NCBI GenBank assembly: GCA_964035575.1
Contig: OZ037855.1
Location: forward strand, 186,001 to 250,000
Length of the DNA: 64,000 nt
Origin: Rhynchopus sp. YZ270_cl-10
Taxonomy: Eukaryota; Euglenozoa; Diplonemea; Diplonemida; Diplonemidae
Reading direction: 5' to 3'
The notes beneath the pieces are model-generated. The model made no database searches and was not told the DNA's origin. It saw only the letters and a program-made list of their open reading frames with translations. The position numbers and the translations under genes are program-made. Below are positions 1-10,540 of the stretch, one piece after another. How positions within the stretch are numbered: position 1 is the first letter of the stretch; every line of letters starts with the position of its first letter.

Positions 1-1395
1 TCACAGCCAAACTATAGCATGGATAGGGTAGAGCTGTGGGCTACCGCTCGTAATTCCTAAACACTTGTGTTTAGGTTTTTAAGGTTGCTGCCCTCCCAGT
101 ACCCTCCTGGTGCACCCACCCGAAAATGCACCAAAGTGTAAGATTTTTTCGTCGTTGGAAAGATTGGGCCTCAAAAATGCGGATCACCAAATCAGATCTG
201 TGAGAGATTTGTTTTTAATTCCTATTTTCGTGTCGCGAGTTCACGTGGGAAATGCTTTAGAAACGTGCGTTCCTTAAGTACCCTATGGGCAAAACAGGCG
301 TTTTTCACCAAAAACCGGGATTTTCGCCTTTTTGGGTGGTTTTTTGGCCCATACCCGGCTATATGGACTGGGAAACGCGATTCTGGGGTACTAGAACCAG
401 GTCTAGGCCGCACAGGGGTACTTCTGTGGGCAAAAACAACCCACAAAACCATGCACTGCGTTGTGTTCTGTGACCATTCAGGTGTTTTAGCTAGTGTACG
501 AGGCGTTGCGATCGATTTGGTTTCGTTCTCGCTCATCAACCACACGAGCAAAAACACTAGCAAAAAATATTTAGGATTCGCAAAACCAAATTTTGTCCGC
601 GCCGCAGGCGCACGGTTCGCTACTTTTTTATGAGAGTTGCGAACATACATTTGAAAAATCCATCCATCCACATGTCTTTTTTTATGAGAGGGTCAGTGAG
701 TAAATAGTTCCGCTAATGGGCCCAGGAGGCTTCCCCTGGTCAGGGGTGGGGTTTGCTGCTTGGAGAGGAGGTTGTTCAGAACGAGAAAAAAGAGTAGTTG
801 AAACGTGCTAAAACGCAGTCGAGCTCATGCAAAGGGTAGGAGGTGGGTGTTCCGTAAGAGAACGGAGGCGGTTCACAACCGCTCGACGAATCACGCGACC
901 TCTTTATACCCCAGCCTTTTTAACAGACAAAAAAACTCTATGATTTTGCACGTGTTACCGTGGGACTCTAAGGGCAATCATGGCTCAGTTCGTAAACGCG
1001 CACGTGCCATTCAATGCCATCGCGTGGGAGCGACTTGCCTTGTGGCATCAGATGGCTCCTTAGTGGGGGCTACGCGGACAGTGAGAGGGGGTGGGTGGGG
1101 AACAGCATTCTCTACCTGGCTTCTGAAGAAGGGTGTCTTCCCTTGGGGCTACCGCGAAGTGCAATGCGGACTCGAGAAGTCATGTGGAATTTTGTCATAG
1201 TTGGTATCACACAAGTCGCCATATTTTTTTTACATTTTTTGGTCCGAAGTTCAATTACCAGTCCTGGAAATTGGGGCAATTTTTTTGTGCCTCAACTCGG
1301 GCATGTTTTTATGTGTGATGCACGAGTTGTGTGAGGTTGGAAGATGCAGAACCAGTTTCCAAGGGGCGCAAGACCATTGTGTGAAGGAAAGTGTC
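1..1395. other. Gene-free repeat DNA, left edge
   Basis: No supportable gene. The stretch 250-640 gives long open frames on both strands, but they carry no recognisable domain and include a dispersed motif (GCGCCGCAGGCGCACGGTTC, 600-619) that recurs near 9080, 10632 and, inverted, 62472. 800-1200 is more GC-rich and has short open frames on the plus strand without any recognisable motif; it may be decayed coding DNA. Confidence 0.5.
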
Positions 1396-1513
1396 AATAT
1401 ATTGATCAATATATTGATCAATATTTGCAAATATTGAATGGGAAATTTACACGGTAAAAGTGTCAATATATTGAAAATTTCCTACGTGATATTGATCAAT
1501 ATATTGATATTGA
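1396..1513. repeat. AT-rich palindromic repeat (ATATTGATCAATAT type)
   Basis: Tandem and interrupted copies of the palindrome ATATTGATCAATAT and its variants make this block able to fold back on itself. It lies immediately upstream of the minisatellite element at 1588. It has no coding potential. Confidence 0.6.
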
Positions 1514-1587
1514 AAAAAACGTGAAAAAAAATATTGAATATATTTATGAAGCCATGAAAGAAGGGAAAAAAAAAAAACAAAAATGAA

Positions 1588-1809
1588 TGGTGCTCCTGGA
1601 GGGGTCGATATCGACAGGTCGTTGACAGGTCGCTGACAGGTCGTTGACAGGTCGTTGACAGGTCGTTGACAGGTCGTTGACAGGTCGTTGACAGGTCGTT
1701 GACAGGTCGTTGACAGGTCGTTGACAGGTCGTTGACAGGTCGTTGACAGGTCGTTGACAGGTCGTTGACAGGTCGTTGACAGGTCGTTGACCGACTTCCG
1801 AAAGCACCA
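1588..1809. mobile_element. Small TG...CA element with 11-bp minisatellite, 5-bp TSD
   Basis: The element begins TGGTGCTCC and ends GAAAGCACCA, so its ends are inverted copies (TGGTGCT). It is flanked by a perfect 5-bp duplication ATGAA at 1583-1587 and 1810-1814. The interior is about fifteen tandem copies of an 11-bp unit (GACAGGTCGTT), framed by unique edges GGGGTCGAT on the left and GTTGACCGACTTCC on the right. A shorter relative with the same edges and its own 5-bp duplication lies at 10021-10134. TG...CA ends with a 5-bp duplication are typical of solo LTRs, but the inverted ends also fit a small non-autonomous DNA element. No coding parts remain, so it is a fossil or non-autonomous copy. 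Confidence 0.75.
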
Positions 1810-2510
1810 ATGAAGAGAAAAAATGATGTGATCCAAAAGTCTATCCAATGTGTACTCAGTAAAAAAATAATGCAAACTAAATTGGTGTGGGAGTGGGGTG
1901 CTAAAAAAAAAAAAAGAAAAAAAGAGTGGTAAAAAAGGGTGTGAATTTAAACGCTTACAACACTTTTTGTGAACTCTTTTATTCTCGCACTTTGTTTTGA
2001 CGCTGGACATCTATTCACACTTTGACACTTTTCCGCACTTCAAGAATCATTTACTTAAAAAAGTGCGAATTCGTGCGATTCAGGTTCCCCACCCAACCAA
2101 CCAAAAAATAGTTTGCATGATATTTATGTCTGGGCTTTTGCTAACACTCTGTCCTGGAATGTCATCCTTACTGGGTCTTCGTTTTGCTACACTCTCGAAT
2201 CGCGCCTGCACCTTGTGCAAGCGCTCCACTTTCTTCAGGAAATCCTGAATAATTGCTTACGGTTTCAAAAAAAAGTCAAAACAGACAATTACAGAGCAGA
2301 GTGTTAATCTCAGAAAGCTATTTACACGGTTCTTCGGGGTTTCAAAACACCATTAAAAAAAGCGGATAATATTTTTATTTGATACATAAAAAACCTTTGA
2401 GAAATGAATGTGACCGACGGGAGTCTCAACCAAAACTTTCCATTCTTCATCAAAAAGGAACTCAGTAGAGGATGGTGATAGATGGTGGTGGTTTGTGTAG
2501 AAAAAAAAAG

Positions 2511-2555
2511 TAGTTAAAAGTGCAAACGCCTCACCGTTCATCGGCGGAGGCACTG
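2511..2555 (+). repeat. Hairpin/tRNA-like dispersed repeat (AGTGCAAACGCCTC)
   Basis: A copy of the dispersed motif GTGCAAACGCCTCACCG, followed by TTCATCGGCGGAGGCAC. It can pair GTGC with GCAC and GCCTC with GAGGC. Near-identical short copies lie at 37218-37260 and 39020-39064, and related longer copies at 3392, 5632, 43846 and 59632. Confidence 0.65.
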
Positions 2556-2569
2556 TCCCCACAGTAGTA

Positions 2570-3375
2570 CAGTAAAACAACAAACATCGGTGGGGTAAAA
2601 ACTCTCCAGTTTTGAAATCCCAAAATCCACCTTAGTTTTTACCCCTGGACATGATATTTTTAGTCAATATGGAAAATATGAGGAAATAAAGTAAAAAGGT
2701 GGGGTGCCATCAAAATTCTCATGCCCAGGCATAGGTTTCGAACGCGCGTTCGAAAATCGAAAACGCGCAAATCCAAAATCGGAAAACGCGCACATGAAAA
2801 AAAAAAAAAAAACGCGCAAAAAAAAAAAAAAAAACGCGCGTTCGAAAAGCCGGACGCGCGTAAAAAAAAAAGGGCGTTTTTTTTTTTTTTTTTTCAAACG
2901 CGCGTTCGAAAAAGTGGTTTTTTCGAACGCGCGTTTGAAAAACTGGACGCGCGTTCGAAAAAACCACTTTTTCGACGCGCGTTCGAAAAACCTCCCCACG
3001 TAAACATGAGGCTTCCACTTTTTCGAACGCGCGTTTTTTTTTTTTTTTCGTTTTTCAAACGCGCGTTTTTTTCTCGTTTTTTTCGAACGCGCGTTTTTTT
3101 CCGTTTTTCAAACGCGCGTTTTTTCGTTTTTTTCAAACGCGCGTTTTTTGTTCGTTTTTTCCGAATGCGCGTTTTTTTCCCCGTTTTTTCCGAACGCGCG
3201 TTTCTTTTTTCGTTTTTCAAACGCGCACTCGAAAACGCCCTAAAAACGCGAACGCGCGTTCGAAACCTATGCCAGGGGTCAAAAAAAACATCGGTGGGGT
3301 AAAAACCCTCATTAGAGTTTTGAAATCCCAAACTTCACCTTAGGTTTTACCCCACCGGTGTTTGTTGTGTTACTG
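2570..3375. mobile_element. TA-flanked MITE-like element, duplicated and interrupted by a foldback
   Basis: The outer ends are CAGTAAAACAACAAACA on the left and the inverted match TGTTTGTTGTGTTACTG on the right, both flanked by TA, as in Tc1/mariner-type insertions. Inside each end is a copy of a roughly 80-bp module (CGGTGGGGTAAAAAC, then GTTTTGAAATCCCAAA, then a TTTTACCCC end). The same module stands alone as a 94-bp TA-flanked element at 59309-59402. A CG-rich foldback (2724-3278) separates the two modules, so this is a nested structure. No transposase is present, so it would be non-autonomous. Confidence 0.7.
2724..3278. mobile_element. CG-palindrome foldback element (TTCGAACGCGCGTTCGAA)
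   Basis: Inverted ends of about 30 bp (left CCCAGGCATAGG followed by TTTCGAACGCGCGTTCG, with its complement at 3248-3278) enclose some twenty copies of the palindrome AACGCGCGTT separated by A or T runs. The block can fold into nested hairpins. Long open frames on both strands across it are only translated repeat. The sequence just left of it (GGGTGCCATCAAAA, 2702-2715) resembles the terminal sequence of the foldback at 29916-30874. Confidence 0.75.
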
Positions 3376-3391
3376 TATAAAAGAAAAGTGA

Positions 3392-3464
3392 GTTGATAGC
3401 GCAATACGACTCTGGGACGCAGGCACTGACACTCCGCGGGTTATCGAACCCCCGTGTTGCGCCA
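3392..3464 (+). repeat. tRNA-like dispersed repeat, longest copy
   Basis: This is the most complete copy of the family. It has an A-box-like start (GATAGCGCAATACG), a middle CTCTGGGACGCAGGCAC, and a T-arm-like end GGGTTATCGAACCCC that fits a Pol III B box except for two inserted bases. GCGCAA near the start can pair with TTGCGC at the end, like an acceptor stem, and the copy ends in GCCA followed by an A run. I do not call it a working tRNA because the loop and arm sizes are wrong. It is best read as a tRNA-derived SINE or a related structured repeat. Confidence 0.6.
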
Positions 3465-3465
3465 A

Positions 3466-5248
3466 AAAAAAAAAAACGAAAATAGTTGTGTGCGAGAGGA
3501 AATAATCAAGGTAGATCTAACAAAAAAACAACACAAAAAGCACATCGAGAGTTTTGATCGCACAAAGAGAAAAAAAAATGCACAAAATAATTACGCGTTT
3601 TCAGTTATTTTTGTTGAAAGAGGCACGAGTTAAAGCGTCTTTCAAATAGCAGGGGGTTCGCAAAACAAAAATGCAAAATAAATTGAAAAGGCGTATAAAA
3701 GTGAAGTTATTAATGCAGGGACCTCCCGCTGACCCACGTACGATGCCAGCTGGATGAAAGTATAAAATATCTGAGTCCTGCAACCCAGAAGTCAGTCCTA
3801 GGAACTACTTTCACTCTTGCCCACTCATAACACGTCATGCCACACAAAGGGGGAAAAAACTAACTTTTTTTTTTAGGGAACGGAGCATGTACGGTCCTGG
3901 AAGCTCCAAGAAAATGGAGCTCGGCGGGGGCTTGCCTTCCTAAACGTGCACACAACTGGCAAAAAGGGGAGGTGTTGTCACCTCTTTCATCATTGAACTA
4001 ACAATGCGTACCAATGACTCCAATACTGCCCATTTTTGTTATTACACTATGCTCTGAGCATTTTTTCAGTCCAAACAAAGCCGGTGTGTATTTGTCCGTC
4101 AAAAGAAAGAAGTTTAAAGTTGAAAGATGAATGTGCCTCACGTGACTCCTACACTCTTTAAAGAAGGGATACTCGCGCCTTAGCCACCTAGTAAAGAAGA
4201 GAGAAACGTATATGAGATGAACCTAAGCCTCTCGTGCTTGGTCACCTTGAGAAAATTGTGGTTGGCTGTTAGCAAATCGCAGCAACTAAATGGGTCATAT
4301 ACTTTCAAATAAGAGAAAGTACAAAGCAAAAAAAAAGGGGAGAAAAAAAATGTGCACACACAACAAACCATACATGAGAGAAGGGCCATTTTACTTTTGG
4401 CACAATACAGTTCTCTGAATGGATATTGAAACACATTTGTTATGACTAAAACAAAAACAAAAACAAAAACAAAACAAAAAAATTGGCCGGGTGGCCCTCA
4501 GCTTTCGCTTCATCATCCTTAAAGTAAAAAATGGTGCAAAAAAAAACTGCAGCGTCTTTTTTTCCCCAGGGAATCCTTGTTGTTCAGTAGGGGGTGGTGC
4601 GAGGCAAGATCATAAAAAAATAGACCTTTACATAGAGGTGGCTTGGAGTGCTTCCCGCTGTTAACGGTGACCCCTCCCCCCAAATGGTTTTGAACAACAA
4701 AAGATTGTGCCCTGTGGTCCTTTGAAAAAAAAAAAATAACAGGGACATATTGGAACAAAAAAAAACGGGGTTTTATGTAAGTTGATGAATCTCGTTAGAG
4801 TATTTTATTAACAAAAAAAAAAAAGGAAGATAATTACAACAACAACAATAACAAAAAGAGGACTCAGTCTTCCAACTATTTGGGGTAAAAAAAAAGGGCA
4901 GTTTTTTCTTGCAAAGAGTCTCGCCTCTTTTAACAAACAACAACATACACCAACCCCTATCCCCAAGGAACCAAGGAAGGAAGATTTTTCATATTTTTTT
5001 GTCGCTGTTTTAACAGCAACGACGATTTAAATTAAGGTATTCCTTTCTTGGAAATGAAAAGAAAGTCATTGAGAGGGGTGTGCTGAGCACCCCCCCCTTT
5101 TCTTAGAGCTAAAAAAAAGAAAAAACTATATTATGAAATGCACTATTGGTAGCAACCAAAAAAAATCCTTATTCGCAACGGTGTTGTCATAACTAAACAA
5201 CAACAACAACAAAAAACAAAAATACAAAAAAACAAAATAATATATTAT
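3466..5248. other. Gene-free AT-rich DNA with hairpin repeats
   Basis: No coding region is supported. Two hairpin repeats lie here, at 4127 (GATGAATGTGCCTCACGTG) and 4216-4246 (GATGAACCTAAGCCTCTCG...). There are also CAAAAA-type simple repeats near 4448 and 5195 and many A/T homopolymers. Confidence 0.5.
4216..4246 (+). repeat. CTCTCGT-loop hairpin repeat, CTAAGC type
   Basis: Reads GATGAACCTAAGC, then loop CTCTCGT, then GCTTGGTCACC. The stem is imperfect in this copy (CTAAGC against GCTTGG). Other copies of the same type are at 8069, 14594, 53501, 56512 and 60766. Confidence 0.65.
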
Positions 5249-5340
5249 GACTTGAGAATATAGAAGCCCTCTCGCGACAGTGTACCTTGGTACATGACCC
5301 GGTGGACCCCAACCATACGGTCTGACATCCATTTCGTGGT
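5249..5340 (+). repeat. About 100-bp structured repeat (copy 1)
   Basis: Starts GACTTGAGAATATAGAAGCC, carries CTCTCGCG, and continues through CAGTGTACCTTGGTACATGA to a GGACCCCAACCAT block and CATCCATTTCG. A full relative is at 29754-29856. Shortened copies of the first third are at 37310, 38971 and 60136. GTACCTTGGTAC can form a small hairpin. Function unknown. Confidence 0.65.
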
Positions 5341-5412
5341 TTGCAATCAAAAGAAAGGATTGAGAGAGATCATACCTCTCATAACCTCTTCGTCACCTTT
5401 GTTCAAAAAGGT

Positions 5413-5449
<37 letters not shown>

Positions 5450-5631
5450 GTTTCTTGGTATTTACTCTCGTCTCTTTAGCGCTGCCGAAGCAGTGTGGAT
5501 GCTCTTCTTTGTTCTATCCGGAGTAATTTTTTTTTTGTGGAGTCGAAATGTGCAAACCTCTGGGACGCAACCCGACACATGGATGGAACCCACTCTAGAG
5601 TGTTGCAAATGGTTTAATTTAATTTTAAAAG

Positions 5632-5700
5632 GGTTGATAGTGCAAAACGCCTTTGGGACGCAGGCACCTAGACACTCCGCGGGTTTTCGAACCCCTGGAG
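5632..5700 (+). repeat. tRNA-like dispersed repeat (copy)
   Basis: GTTGATAGTGCAAAACGCCT, then TTGGGACGCAGGCAC, then CTCCGCGGGTTTTCGAACCC. It keeps the T-arm-like end, again with two extra bases in the loop, as in the copy at 3392-3464. Confidence 0.6.
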
Positions 5701-6450
5701 TGTTTCATGAGAGTTGCAGAAAGGGAAAGTGTAAGCAGTCACAGTTATTTCCCCAAAAAAGAGGGACAATAACTATTACAAAAGGGTGCAAACGCCTCTC
5801 TTATGGGCGCAGATACCAAAACGCAAAATTATTTCCCCTTCTGCATCATCCCATCTCCTGAATCTAATCGCCTTCTCAGGTCCCTACGTTACGACAGTCT
5901 AGGAGGGAGCAAGAAGGTGAAAAGTATTTTTAGTAACTCAGAAAGCAATCAGGGAAATAGCTTGGGTACTTTTGCTGGTTTCAAAACCAGAACGAGCTGG
6001 TTTACTGGTTTGGGGGAAAAAAAAAAAAAAAAGTGGGATTCGGGATTCAGTTTTTCGCCTCCCCCGCACCACTTTCCCACTCACAGAAGAAAGCCTCACA
6101 CGTAAGCGAACCCCTAAAAAGGGTTCATTAAGTGACTCTGTGGTGTAAAAAGCTAGTGGAAGGTGCAAGACCAAGCGCCGTAAACACAGGATTATATTCC
6201 ATTTTCTTTGTTGTCTCGCAAAATTTACCCTTTGCCTCTCCACTCAGTGGTTGGCAGGGAGGCGCGCGCGAAGCGCGCGACGACCGCTTTCAACCGGGGA
6301 AAATTTTTTTCTAAACCAGCAAACCAGCAACATTCGAAAAGTGCACCTTTCAAGCTACTACCCTGGCAATGATAGAGAAAAAAAAAATAAATGCCGCAAA
6401 ATTATTATTCCTTTTTCGGGACGTAAAAAAGATCTGTCTATGTTTTGTTC

Positions 6451-6505
6451 GCCCGCAGCGCTGCCTCCAATCTTTTTAGAATTGATAACAAGTTGTTTTA
6501 TCAAA
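6451..6505 (+). repeat. Short dispersed repeat shared with 12919-12970
   Basis: The core CGCAGCGCTGCCTCCAA, followed by a T run, TAGAATTGA and AAGTTGTTT, is shared with 12919-12970 at high identity. Both copies lie in gene-free DNA. No function can be read from the sequence. Confidence 0.6.
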
Positions 6506-8068
6506 ATTCCGAGACGTAACAAAATTGGGGACAATTTTGGGTTTTTTTCAAACTTGAGACATAATGAATGAGTCAAACTGTTACGTCCCAGTATAAAAAA
6601 AAGAGTGGGTAAAACTGTGGGTGATTTTTGTGGCTGCACTCTCGCGCCGTGTATTGTATTCTCCTTATTCCACGGCTAGCGTCGGTTCTATCGGTACCCC
6701 AATATTTCAAGGATACTTGGGCCTGTTGTGACCCCACCGCTGTGCAACCAGCCGCACCCCACCACGCACAATGCGAAATAAGGGCTATGTTCTACACAAG
6801 AATCACCTTACAAGGCATCCACCACCAATCATTCTGGGACGTAACAAAACTGTGGCAATTAGAGAAAAATCTGAAGCAGAATATTTGCCCCAGAATGTCC
6901 CAGAATAAATAATTTTACGGTACTATTTTTTTTTTGAACATGACAAGAGCTAGAAAGTCGGGAAGGATTTTAAAAAGGATTTTTTGAAGCAATGGGGGGG
7001 AGGAGGAGATGAAGTAAATTTGAATAGACGGGGTGTGTGGGGGGCAGTGACAGGATTGGGGGAAAGAAAAAAGAGTAAAAATCTATCTTGACATACAAAA
7101 AATAAACGCAGAAAGCTTCTTCTCTTTCGCAAACACTCATTTTTTTTTTTGTCATTTTTTTTATTTACTCATTTTTTGCTGTTAAAAATTGCTTTTTTAG
7201 ATTTGAAGAAACAGAGTACAGAGTTCCGGTGTTCCCGGTGTGTTCCCTGTCTTCTGTGTTATTGTGTCTCGACAATCGCTTGAGACCCTCCTTAGTGGGG
7301 TCCTCAATGTTTGCCGAAGGATGGATGTAAGGTCTGGACGTAGTTCGTCCTCAAACCCTGAGCACCTTTTTGAAGTGTCCCTAGGGCGTCCTTACGTGAT
7401 AGGTTTTTTTTATTTTTGTTCCACACAATGTTAAATGAAAACGTGTCGGAAGTAGAAATAGGCAGAGAGATGGGTGTTTAGGCTTCGTGAAAGCCCATGG
7501 CAAAGACAAAGAAAACATGTAAGATGTGTAAGATGTGTGTGTGTGTGCCTCACACCGCGCACTCTCTTTGCTAAAAGGCAAAGATACTGTGGCAACTTTA
7601 GTGGGAGGGGAGAAGAGTGAAGTTAGTTAGTACAAAAAAAAAAATCAAGTAATTGCTATTGGGGAAGGAAAAAAAATCCCCTCGTTGCTTTTCTCTGAGC
7701 AATTAGTTGTTTTCCACACATTTTCCTTTTCAACCCCTAAGTTTTTCTTTTGAAAACCCCGAAAATAGTACAGTATTACCTTGGGTTGTGACCGTACCAG
7801 GGTTGAGGGAAGGTTGTGGGAAAATGGTGCTTGATGCAGCACCTCCGTACGATACCAGCCATCCGGATGAAAGCACAAAGTACTGTGCCAACAGTAAAAG
7901 TATTTTCATCATATGCAATCAATACATTGATAGAATATGGTGAGGGATCAAAAATGATCCCATCTTTCTTTGGCGTATGTTTTTCAAAACGTAGAAGGTG
8001 TAAAAGAAAAATAAACCAACGAAGCCGTGTGAGTGCTTACGTCACAAAGAAAAAAGAAAATTTTATGA

Positions 8069-8099
8069 GATGACCCTAAGACTCTCATGTTTAGTCACC
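8069..8099 (+). repeat. CTCTCGT-loop hairpin repeat, CTAAG type
   Basis: GATGACCCTAAGA, CTCTCAT, GTTTAGTCACC. The stem arm changed to GTTTAG and still pairs with CTAAG by a wobble. The downstream TCACCTTGATCAAAAAGGTG can form a second small hairpin. Confidence 0.6.
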
Positions 8100-8910
8100 T
8101 TGATCAAAAAGGTGAATTTTTGTTATAACACCCAAACTACCGAGCTCTACCTACCATAACATCCGCATCTGGGCGTTAACGGCAATTTAGGTAGCAATTT
8201 GGGTGATGGAGCAGTAGCACCTTGAAAAATTAATGGATATTGATTGCAAAAAAAAAAGGGGGAAATAAAAACACATAATAAGTGGTGGGGATTATGGGGG
8301 GGGGGAAGCTTAGAAATGTAAATACGAAGAGAAAGAAAGAAAAAAAAAAGACAGCCCGAATCTACGAGCGAGATAAACCATCGCGTAGGGAATGTGTTAA
8401 AACCTGTACTGAGAAATATTCCGAAAAAAAAAAAAGAAAAATTTAACAACAAACAAGAGATCAACATTTCCCCCGAGAATTGTAAAGTGTCCCCCGCCCG
8501 AAAGGGACGGGGGGTCACGAACCGATTCAAGACGAAAAATTCTGGCCCAAATATTTGGAGTTAAATTAGGGGATATTTGACAGTTTCTGGTAATAGAGTT
8601 CCCTCTCCGGTGATGTGCAGACCTGACGCTAAACAGTTACGAAAATCGCACTTTTTGGGCTTGGAATTCGGGTTTTTTTACGGGTTTTTTTACACGGCAG
8701 GGCATTATATAGGTTTCGGGGGTTTTCGCTGAAACTCGGTCAAAACTCGGTCGAGCCCACCTTAGCTCAAGTTGGGGGCCTCCGGCGGAATGTGAGAATT
8801 CCTCGGAGTTCGGCACTTCATTTATATTTGTGCCAGGCACACGTGGTACACGAATTATCAGTAACCTCAGTACATTCACAAAAGAAACGGCGGTCATGGC
8901 ACCCAAGCGA

Positions 8911-9113
8911 AGCCACGGTACGCAACATTTCTAAAAAATGTTGACATAAATGTCACTGTCGTTGGTAATTATCGTCAGTTTCCGTAAATTTTACTTCCAT
9001 ATTTTGCTGAAACAAAAGTTTCTGGCGAAGCCACGGTACGCAACATTTCAAAAAAATGCGCAGAAGGGTGGCTGCAAGCTTGCGCCGCAGGCGCACGGTA
9101 CGCTACTTTTTTT
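8911..9113 (+). repeat. CACGGTACGC repeat pair
   Basis: GCGAAGCCACGGTACGCAAC occurs at 8911 and again at about 9029. About 40 bp after the second copy comes TGCGCCGCAGGCGCACGGTA, ending CGCTAC plus a T run. The same two-part arrangement is found at 10541-10666, so it is a composite dispersed repeat. The second part alone is seen near 600 and inverted near 62472. Confidence 0.65.
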
Positions 9114-9272
9114 ATTTTCGTCGTGCTGCATGCTTCGTTTTCCTTCGGCGCTTGACCAATCGAGTCGCGTTCTGCCTGTGACGGGGTCACTTTGTTCATG
9201 AGGCCATTTCTGGTCACTCTCAGAGGCTCGTGTGAGGTACCAAAGAAAACCGATTTTTCCCCCCAAGATTTA

Positions 9273-9757
9273 CATAGATGGTAGTCGGCCCGAGTCGGGC
9301 CGAGTTTTTGGAAAATCTGGGAGTCGGGCCGACTCGGGCCGACTTTTTTTTATTTTTTTTTTTTTTTCAAAAGTCGGGCCGACTCGGGCCGAGTCGAAAA
9401 AAAAATTTTTTTTAAAAAAAAAGTCGGCCCGAGTCGAAAAAAAAACTCGGCCCGAGTCGGCCCGAGTCAGCCCGAGTCGGGCCGAGTCGGCCCGACTCGG
9501 GTCCCGTCGGCCCCCCCCACAGTAAAATCTTTTCCAAAAAAAAAAAAACCAAAAAAAAACAAAACAAAAAAAAAAAAAACCCAAAAAAAAAAAAACCTAA
9601 AAAAATTCGACTCGGGCCGACTTTTTTTTGAGTCGGGCCGAGTTTTTTCGACTCGGCCCGACTCGGGCCGACCCTGAAAAAAAAATTTTTGAAAAAAAAA
9701 ATAACGAAAAGTGGTCGGCCCGAGTCGGCCCGACTCGGCCCGACTACCATCTATGCT
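9273..9757. mobile_element. CG-palindrome foldback element (GTCGGGCCGAC type)
   Basis: Inverted ends CATAGATGGTAGTCGG (9273) and CCGACTACCATCTATG (ending 9755) enclose tandem and inverted copies of CGGCCCGAGTCGGGCCGA broken up by long A and T runs. GATTTA stands directly left (9267-9272) and again two bases beyond the right end (9758-9763), a probable target duplication. No gene is inside; reading frames across it are translated repeat. Its architecture matches the elements at 2724 and 29916 although the sequence differs. Confidence 0.75.
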
Positions 9758-9784
9758 GATTTATCATTTTTTTTTTTTTATTTG

Positions 9785-9845
9785 GCCTGACCGAGTTTTA
9801 GTTAAGGCTTGCTGTAAACTCGGTCAGGCTGACCGAGTTTTACCC
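9785..9845. repeat. GACCGAGTTTTA inverted repeat
   Basis: CCTGACCGAGTTTTAG and its near complement TAAACTCGGTCAGG lie about 15 bp apart and are followed by a further direct copy TGACCGAGTTTTA. Related AACTCGGTC motifs lie near 8733. This is probably a small foldback remnant. Confidence 0.5.
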
Positions 9846-10020
9846 CACTATATAATCCCCTGTTACACGGGAAAAAGGTACATTTTTCGACCCTGGCCCA
9901 TGTCTGGTGGTGAAAATCATATTTTTTTTGCCCACATGATACGTTTCGAACACACTTATCGCTAAATATGCCGTTTTCCCCGAAAATTTTGAGAACCCCA
10001 CGTCCAATTTCTTTCGTTTT

Positions 10021-10134
10021 TGGTGCTCCGGGAGGGGTCGATATTGACAGGTCGCTGACAGGTCGCTGACACAGGGACTCTATACACACACCCCCTGATA
10101 TTGACAGGTCGTTGACCGACTTCCGAAAGCACCA
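10021..10134. mobile_element. Small TG...CA element, short copy, 5-bp TSD
   Basis: It has the same ends as the element at 1588-1809 (TGGTGCTCCGGGAGGGG and CGACTTCCGAAAGCACCA). A perfect 5-bp duplication GTTTT lies at 10016-10020 and 10135-10139. Only a few 11-bp units (GACAGGTCGCT) remain, interrupted by about 35 bp of other sequence. The different minisatellite length shows that the array expands or contracts while the ends stay fixed. A solo LTR or a small inverted-end element are both possible. Confidence 0.75.
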
Positions 10135-10540
10135 GTTTTGGAGAAAAAAAAATTCGCGCTGCGCGCGAAAAAGGTCCTCAGAAGCTCAATTCCGAAAGCA
10201 AATACGGGGAGCGAAGTCTTCCAACTCCTCCGCCATCAGCAGGAACACCTCCGTTTTCTCTTGAACCTGTTACGCTTGTGCTGAGAAACAAGGCAACAGC
10301 GTGTTCAAGAATATTCCCCATCTTTTCGTTGTTAAACTCGGTGCCTGTTCATGAAGAACCATCAGCTTCTCAATAGTGCTGTGAGAAAGGCGGTGGCGTC
10401 TCTTTGCGTAGATGTAGTCAGGAGAGAGAATCCTTGTTCAACAGCAACCAAAGACGGGGAGTGCACTACCGGTGCAGCCTACAAAACCCGTGCGAGAGTG
10501 TCCCCATTTTCCAAGAAAACTTCGAAAAAACCGCGTTCTG

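Larger units (their letters stand above)
5701..8900. other. Gene-free AT-rich DNA
   Basis: No supportable gene; the open frames here are short, AT-driven and without motifs. Contents include a fragment of the repeat family seen at 10862 and 24361 (GTGACTCTGTGGTGTAAAAA near 6132), a repeat shared with 12919 (6451-6505) and a hairpin repeat at 8069-8099. Confidence 0.5.

Noticed and set aside
805-1334. Overlapping plus-strand frames of 106-131 codons
   Set aside because: They overlap one another in different frames, show no motif, and no splice sites gave a convincing protein.
1447-2010. Repetitive 187-codon minus-strand frame with CQRPVNDLSTT units
   Set aside because: It is the 11-bp minisatellite read in frame (33 nt per 11 residues), not a gene.
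2721-3331. Long Arg/Lys/Phe-rich frames on both strands
   Set aside because: They are translations of the AACGCGCGTT palindromes and A/T runs of the foldback element.
3392-3464. A functional tRNA gene
   Set aside because: The T-loop has two extra bases, the anticodon arm does not fold properly and several copies lack the T-arm; a tRNA-like repeat is the safer call.
9232-9750. Frames with RPESARVSPSRAESAR-type repeats
   Set aside because: They are translated foldback palindromes; both strands are equally open.
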